Shown: in pieces, positions 5,741 to 5,875 of the stretch
Layout: each line of letters begins with the position of its first letter
Numbering within the stretch: the stretch's first letter is position 1
Assembly (NCBI GenBank): GCA_009712615.1
Contig: WASR01000257.1
Span: forward strand, 1 to 5,875
DNA from: Methanobacterium sp.
Lineage (GTDB): Archaea > Methanobacteriota > Methanobacteria > Methanobacteriales > Methanobacteriaceae
Reading direction: 5' to 3'
Length of the DNA: 5,875 nt
The notes under the pieces: generated by a model
Seen by the model: the letters and a program-made list of their open reading frames with translations, nothing else
What the model was told of the DNA's origin: nothing
The model's database searches: none
Program-made: the position numbers and the translations under genes

Positions 5741-5835
5741 TTGATCACCCCATATTTTTTGCCTAAACTCACCAAGCTTTGTACTAATATTTGTTGTTGA
5801 AACCACTTGAAATTTCTGATATTCTGAGTTTTCAA
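5728..5835 (-). CDS. possible 35-codon leader ORF overlapping the tusA start
   Basis: Starting from a TTG at 5835 there is an open frame of 35 codons ending in TAA at 5728, which overlaps the first 13 bases of tusA in another frame. It is preceded by AGAGGTGAT at 5851-5843, a strong archaeal Shine-Dalgarno seven bases before the TTG. The peptide would be basic (MKTQNIRNFKW at its start, KKYGVIKWPK at its end) with no motif I recognise. It could be a translationally coupled leader peptide, or chance. Against it, the candidate TATA box at 5867-5874 would start transcription close to or inside this ribosome site. Confidence 0.22.
   Translation of the reverse strand: MKTQNIRNFKWFQQQILVQSLVSLGKKYGVIKWPK
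5741..5750 (-). promoter_or_regulatory. Shine-Dalgarno that sets the tusA start
   Basis: On the minus strand GGGTGAT (5750-5744) stands three bases before the ATG at 5740. It is the main reason for preferring the 73-residue form over the longer GTG-started frame. Confidence 0.7.
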
Positions 5836-5866
5836 ATTTTTTATCACCTCTAAATGCACATTAAAA

Positions 5867-5874
5867 ATATATAA
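5867..5874 (-). promoter_or_regulatory. candidate TATA box of the tusA-dsrE2-nifS-like cluster
   Basis: On the minus strand TTATATAT is a good archaeal TATA match. It would place the transcription start around 5843-5848, giving tusA a leader of about 105 bases. The upstream BRE region is almost entirely outside the window, so the promoter cannot be fully judged. Confidence 0.45.
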
Positions 5875-5875
5875 C

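Noticed and set aside
5741..5806. Longer TusA starting at the GTG at 5806
   Set aside because: The extra 22 residues have no family match and no good ribosome site precedes the GTG, while the ATG at 5740 has GGGTGAT three bases upstream and gives the usual TusA length.
1..5875. tRNA, rRNA, insertion sequence, integrase or attachment-site features
   Set aside because: Reading both strands, I found no cloverleaf-like segments, transposase motifs, terminal inverted repeats or target duplications; the window looks like ordinary chromosomal genes.

Overview
The window looks like a piece of chromosome from a methanogenic archaeon, most likely of the order Methanobacteriales (Methanobacterium-like). 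This is inference from: AT-rich DNA, strong archaeal Shine-Dalgarno sites of the GGTGAT type, TATA-like boxes, a 7TM-PAS-PAS-HisKA_2 sensor kinase of the kind abundant in these organisms, a cobalamin-type radical SAM protein, and a TusA/DsrE/NifS-like sulfur cluster. No ribosomal or taxonomic marker gene is present, so the assignment is tentative.

Layout. Plus strand, 1-2013: a membrane sensor histidine kinase, cut at its 5' end by the window edge. 2014-2381: a 368-base gene-free region with a striking promoter-proximal array of GTTTACA direct repeats (start-to-start spacing 12, 20, 12) and a 14-base inverted repeat. Plus strand, 2382-3800: a B12-binding-domain radical SAM protein of the COG1032 type, substrate unknown. 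About 3775-3834: a stem-loop with T-runs on both sides, which looks like a shared terminator for the two converging transcription units. Minus strand, 5740 down to 3833: a three-gene cluster in the order tusA-like, DsrE2-like, NifS/IscS-like. A TATA-like box lies at the far right edge, and a possible 35-codon leader ORF overlaps the tusA start.

The most notable observation is in the last gene. It has the full length and fold signature of a class V aminotransferase/cysteine desulfurase and keeps the catalytic-loop cysteine (C327). However, the PLP-anchoring lysine of the S-x-H-K motif is threonine (T207, codon ACC), and several other cofactor-pocket residues are changed too. It therefore probably cannot act as an ordinary PLP-dependent cysteine desulfurase. 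Co-linear with it are two small proteins of sulfur-relay families, each with one conserved candidate sulfur-carrying cysteine: TusA (C13 in the CPxP motif) and DsrE2 (C104).

This suggests, as inference, a sulfur-transfer or Fe-S assembly module. In it the NifS-like protein would serve as a persulfide carrier, scaffold or cluster ligand, with sulfur coming from sulfide or another donor rather than from cysteine desulfuration. The sensor kinase and the radical SAM gene are each apparently separate units, and nothing in the sequence ties them to the sulfur cluster.
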